A stretch of DNA of 9,009 bases from Flavobacterium psychrophilum (GTDB lineage: Bacteria; Bacteroidota; Bacteroidia; Flavobacteriales; Flavobacteriaceae), in assembly GCA_945897545.1 (NCBI GenBank), contig CAMDGJ010000116.1:1-9009 (forward strand). Direction: 5' to 3'. The notes beneath the pieces are model-generated. The model made no database searches. It was not told where the DNA came from and saw only the letters and a list, made by a program, of their open reading frames with translations. This document shows, in pieces, positions 6,281 through 9,009 of this stretch. Made by a program: the position numbers and the translations under genes. Each line of letters starts with the position of its first letter. The first letter of the stretch is position 1.

Positions 6281-6308
6281 AAAAAACCTGCAAGTGAAAA
6301 CTTGCAGG
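6281..6308 (-). terminator. Strong intrinsic terminator after htpG
   Basis: On the minus strand a perfect 9-bp stem (CCTGCAAGT with ACTTGCAGG) closed by a TTTC tetraloop is followed directly by six T residues (6286-6281). It lies 32 bases after the htpG stop codon. The GC-rich stem and uninterrupted T tract make it the clearest terminator in the window. On the plus strand the loop reads GAAA. Confidence 0.9.
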
Positions 6309-6340
6309 TCAATTATCTAACTGTCTATTACCTTACGGTC

Positions 6341-8239
6341 TTATTTAATCATCTCAAAACTTCTTTTTACGAAAGCCGTAAGTTCTTCGCCTTTCAATAG
6401 ATTTTGGGATAATTTAGCCAAGTCCAAAGCTTGTTTTACCAAGCCTTCTTGGGTTGTTTTGTCTTCGGTATTCAAAATATTGGAAGCCAAAACCGAATTG
6501 GTATTTACAACCAAATTATACATTTCTGGCATATTTCCCATTCCGAACATTCCGCCACCGCCAGACTGACTCATCTCTTTCATTCGACGCATAAATTCTG
6601 GTTGTGTGATGATAAACGGAGCAGCTTGACTGTCCATAGCTTCTAATTGAACCGTATATGCTTTTGGTATATACGTTTCTAATGAAGTTTTCAATCTTTC
6701 TTTTTCAGTATCGGATAATTTAGAAATCGTAGTTTCCTCTTTTTTGATTAAATTATCTATATGGTCTGAATCGACACGAACGAAAGTTAAATCTTTATTG
6801 TCACCTTCAATTTTTTGAATCAAATGAGATATAATTGGTGAATCTAGAAGCAATACTTCATATCCTTTTTCTTTGGCGATTTCGATATAAGAGTGTTGAG
6901 CTTCTTTGTTTCCGGCGTATAAAACCACTAATTTTCCGTCTTTGTCGGTTTGTTTCTCCTTCAAATTTTCTTTCAATTCTTCCAATGTGAAGTATTTGTC
7001 ATCTACCGTTGGATACAAAACGAATGCTCCTGCTTTTTCGTAGAATTTCTCTTCGGAAAGCATTCCATATTCCAAAACCACTTTGATGTCGTTCCATTTT
7101 TGTTCGAAATCTTCTCGGTTTTCTGTAAACAAAGATTTTAATTTATCGGCTACTTTACGAGTGATATAGTTCGAAATTTTCTTCACCGCTCCATCTGCTT
7201 GCAATCCTGAACGAGAAACATTCAACGGAATATCTGGAGAATCAACAACACCGCGAAGCATCATCAAAAATTCTGGTACAATTCCTTCTACGTTATCGGT
7301 AACATAAACTTGGTTTTGGTACAATTGAATTTTGTCTTTTTGAATTTGCATGTCATTACCCAATTTTGGGAAATACAAAATACCAGTCAAATTGAATGGA
7401 TAATCCACGTTTAAATGGATGTGAAACAATGGCCCTTCAAATTGCATTGGATACAATTCGTGGTAGAAATTTTTATAATCTTCGTCTGCCAATTCCGTTG
7501 GTTGTTTTGTCCAAGCTGGATTTGAGTTGTTGATGATGTTGTCTACTTCTACTTCTGTGAAAATTTCGTCTTTGTTTTCTGATTCAACAAATTCACCTTT
7601 CTTTTGTTCAATTTTCTCTTTTCGGGTTCCAAATTTAATTGGAATAGGCATAAACTTGTTGTAACGATTCAATAATTCCTTGATTTTATAATCTTCCAAA
7701 AATTCTAATGAATCTTCGGCGATGTGCAAAATAATTTCTGTTCCACGAGTGGTTTTGTCAGAAGGTCCCAAAGTGAATTCAGGACTTCCGTCGCAAATCC
7801 AGTGTGCTGCTGGCTCGTCTTTGTATGATTTAGTGATGATTTCCACTTGTGAAGCCACCATAAAAGCAGAATAGAATCCAAGACCAAAATGGCCAATAAT
7901 TCCAGAATCTTTGGCAGAATCTTTGTATTTTTCCAAGAATTCTTCGGCTCCGGAAAAAGCAATTTGGTTGATGTATTTCTCCACTTCGTAGACAGTCATT
8001 CCCAAACCTTGGTCGATAATGTGCAATTTCTTGCCTTCTTTGTCGATTTTTACTTCAATAATTGGGTTGCCATAGTCTACTTTGGCATCGCCAACGCTTG
8101 TTAAATGTTTTAATTTCAAGGTAGCGTCTGTTCCATTCGAAATCAACTCACGCAAGAAAATTTCGTGATCGCTGTACAAGAATTTCTTGATCAAAGGGAA
8201 GATGTTCTCTACCGAAACGTTAATTTGTCCAGTTGCCAT
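6341..8239 (-). CDS. htpG: Molecular chaperone HtpG (bacterial Hsp90)
   Basis: This is a 632-residue cytosolic Hsp90-family chaperone that uses ATP-driven dimer clamping to help client proteins fold. The N-terminal GHKL ATPase domain shows the catalytic Glu E31 and Mg-binding N35 in LRELISNGTDA (29-39), DQGLGM (76-81), the lid region SGAEEFLEKY (96-105), GHFGLGFYS (116-124) and RGTEI (165-169). A charged segment follows (205-230). The middle domain has LYFPKL (288-293), VYVTDN (311-316) and the ATP-contacting arginine R343 in NVSRSGLQ (340-347). The C-terminal dimerisation domain contains a Gly/Met-rich stretch (560-570) before PEMYNLVVNTN. There is no MEEVD tail, as expected in bacteria. The ATG at 8237-8239 gives the family N-terminus MATGQINVS. 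Downstream lies a strong terminator; upstream a 181-base gap is shared with a divergent lipoprotein gene. ISNGTDA differs slightly from the common ISNASDA, but the residues involved in catalysis are kept. Confidence 0.98.
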   Translation of the reverse strand: MATGQINVSVENIFPLIKKFLYSDHEIFLRELISNGTDATLKLKHLTSVGDAKVDYGNPIIEVKIDKEGKKLHIIDQGLGMTVYEVEKYINQIAFSGAEEFLEKYKDSAKDSGIIGHFGLGFYSAFMVASQVEIITKSYKDEPAAHWICDGSPEFTLGPSDKTTRGTEIILHIAEDSLEFLEDYKIKELLNRYNKFMPIPIKFGTRKEKIEQKKGEFVESENKDEIFTEVEVDNIINNSNPAWTKQPTELADEDYKNFYHELYPMQFEGPLFHIHLNVDYPFNLTGILYFPKLGNDMQIQKDKIQLYQNQVYVTDNVEGIVPEFLMMLRGVVDSPDIPLNVSRSGLQADGAVKKISNYITRKVADKLKSLFTENREDFEQKWNDIKVVLEYGMLSEEKFYEKAGAFVLYPTVDDKYFTLEELKENLKEKQTDKDGKLVVLYAGNKEAQHSYIEIAKEKGYEVLLLDSPIISHLIQKIEGDNKDLTFVRVDSDHIDNLIKKEETTISKLSDTEKERLKTSLETYIPKAYTVQLEAMDSQAAPFIITQPEFMRRMKEMSQSGGGGMFGMGNMPEMYNLVVNTNSVLASNILNTEDKTTQEGLVKQALDLAKLSQNLLKGEELTAFVKRSFEMIK

Positions 8240-8382
8240 ATTAATTTATTTTTTAGTTTTACAATTTCATATTATTTACTCAAATAAGATACCAATTACG
8301 ACCCAAGTGACAAATTGTCGGAAACGTAAATTTTGATAAAAGATTCTTATAGTATGATACTTTTTTTTTACCTTAGACACTA

Positions 8383-8390
8383 TAAATTTG
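8383..8390 (+). promoter_or_regulatory. Likely -7 box (TAnnTTTG) of the lipocalin-like operon
   Basis: TAAATTTG matches the Bacteroidota -7 consensus exactly. It ends 30 bases before the ATG of the lipocalin-like gene, giving an expected leader of roughly 25 bases. The -33 region is T-rich but has no clear TTG. It lies in the 181-base gap shared with htpG, for which no convincing promoter box was found. Confidence 0.5.
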
Positions 8391-8420
8391 CAACAAGTTT
8401 AATCTTAAAGATTCATAAAC

Positions 8421-8912
8421 ATGAAAAAGATAATTACATTGATAATAGTGGCAATTTTGTTCTATGCATGCAAAAGTACATCAGGAACAAACACCCCAGT
8501 TACAGGTACAAAGTTAGATAAAAGTTCTCAAGTTGCCATTAAGGGGAATTGGAAAATTACTAATGTGAGCTATCCAGGCTCCGATTATATTACGGTGAAT
8601 TCTTTTCAAATCGCCGATTCTAAATGTTTCGTTGGTAGTACTTGGCATTTTATTTCTAATAATAATAAAGGAAATATGAGTTTGACAAAATCAGATTGTC
8701 CTGCTTTTAGTTCTCCGATTGTTTGGAGTGTTAATAAAGAAGGAGTTTTTGTGCTTAAAATTGTTGAGTCCGGAACAAAATCTAAAACAGTCACTCAAGG
8801 CTATTTATTGAGTGTGGCAAATCAAGCGGAGAATTCATTTCAATTAATAGACACAATTAATGTTGGCGGTCAAAACAAACAAGTTAGTTATCAATTCGAA
8901 AAAATTAATTAA
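8421..8912 (+). CDS. Lipocalin-like lipoprotein
   Basis: This is a 163-residue secreted lipoprotein. The N-terminus MKKIITLIIVAILFYAC is a type II signal peptide with the lipidated cysteine at C17. The mature part is rich in beta-strand-forming and Ser/Asn residues. It starts with a GNWKITNVSYPG segment (42-53) and includes GSTWHFISNNNKGNMSL (72-88), like the bacterial lipocalin-like domain (PF13648) common in Bacteroidota. Two further cysteines (C69 and C93) could form a disulfide. The residues after C17 (KSTSGTN) carry no acidic cluster of the kind reported as a surface-export signal in Bacteroidota lipoproteins, so a periplasm-facing location is more likely, as an inference. The ligand is unknown. 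The ATG at 8421-8423 is the only start that gives the signal peptide. Another lipoprotein gene begins 12 bases after its stop, so the two form an operon. Confidence 0.85.
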   Translation: MKKIITLIIVAILFYACKSTSGTNTPVTGTKLDKSSQVAIKGNWKITNVSYPGSDYITVNSFQIADSKCFVGSTWHFISNNNKGNMSLTKSDCPAFSSPIVWSVNKEGVFVLKIVESGTKSKTVTQGYLLSVANQAENSFQLIDTINVGGQNKQVSYQFEKIN

Positions 8913-8924
8913 AACTAAATTATT

Positions 8925-9009
8925 ATGAGAAAAATATCAATTATAGGAATAAGCAGTTTGTTTATGTTAGCCACATTTTTTACAAGTTGCAGCTCTGTTA
9001 AAAACTCAA
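8925..9009 (+). CDS. Lipoprotein, N-terminal fragment, probably OmpA family (cut by window end)
   Basis: Only the first 28 codons are present, from the ATG at 8925-8927 to the window edge. They give a clear lipoprotein signal peptide: MRKIS, a hydrophobic stretch, then FFTSC with the lipidated cysteine at residue 22, followed by SSVKNS. In flavobacteria a lipocalin-like lipoprotein is often followed by an OmpA-family lipoprotein whose mature end starts in a similar way (a short S/V/K/N-rich segment before a glycine-zipper region and a peptidoglycan-binding domain). The OmpA assignment rests on that context and on the start of the mature sequence only; the diagnostic C-terminal domain is outside the window. 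It lies 12 bases after the lipocalin-like gene with no terminator between them. Confidence 0.7.
   Translation, partial: MRKISIIGISSLFMLATFFTSCSSVKNS

Noticed and set aside
7705..7962. Second minus-strand frame of 85 codons inside htpG
   Set aside because: It lies wholly within the clear htpG frame and its translation looks like no known protein; it is a by-product of codon composition.
8153..8155. ISNGTDA instead of ISNASDA in the ATP site of HtpG as a possible functional change
   Set aside because: The catalytic Glu and the Mg-binding Asn are intact, and this position varies among Bacteroidota HtpG proteins, so it is likely lineage variation.
8333..8521. Plus-strand frame of 62 codons overlapping the start of the lipocalin-like gene
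   Set aside because: It spans the promoter box and overlaps a well-supported lipoprotein signal peptide in another frame.
1..9009. Search for a CRISPR array, transposon ends, phage genes or a toxin-antitoxin pair
   Set aside because: No regularly spaced repeats, transposase, integrase or small paired genes of that kind were seen; base composition is even and gene families are typical of the core genome.

Overview
The window looks like chromosomal DNA of a Bacteroidota bacterium, most likely a Flavobacteriaceae member close to Flavobacterium. The reasons are the low GC content, the absence of clear Shine-Dalgarno sequences before most starts, several matches to the Bacteroidota -7 promoter box TAnnTTTG, and gene families with a flavobacterial look: HtpG, a DUF1501/DUF1800 pair, DUF2721, and a lipocalin-like lipoprotein followed by a second lipoprotein. 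No tRNA, rRNA, CRISPR array, transposase, integrase or phage gene is visible. Coding density is high and the longest gene-free gap is about 180 bases.

Minus strand, from right to left. A single-gene htpG unit (Hsp90 chaperone) ends at a strong intrinsic terminator. It is followed by a DUF2721 membrane protein. Next comes a tight pair made of a DUF1800 protein and a Tat-targeted DUF1501 protein. Then follow a 76-residue YgjV-like or half-PQ-loop-like membrane protein, the aquaporin aqpZ with its own terminator, an AlkB-type Fe(II)/2-oxoglutarate dioxygenase, a fatty acid hydroxylase/sterol desaturase family membrane di-iron enzyme, and a small DUF2805 protein that ends at a terminator at the left edge. 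Plus strand, right end: a lipocalin-like lipoprotein starts a short operon, 12 bases ahead of a second lipoprotein that runs off the window and is probably an OmpA-family protein.

Most of this is ordinary housekeeping and envelope biology: protein folding (htpG), osmotic water flux (aqpZ), alkylation repair (alkB-like), lipid hydroxylation (sterol desaturase family) and envelope lipoproteins. The least understood part is the DUF1800-DUF1501 pair, a recurring two-gene module without an established biochemical function. The most unusual non-coding structure is a set of overlapping inverted repeats between the alkB-like gene and the hydroxylase gene. It can form either two small hairpins with complementary loops or one 9-bp long-range helix. 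I see no clear undescribed defence system or mobile system here.
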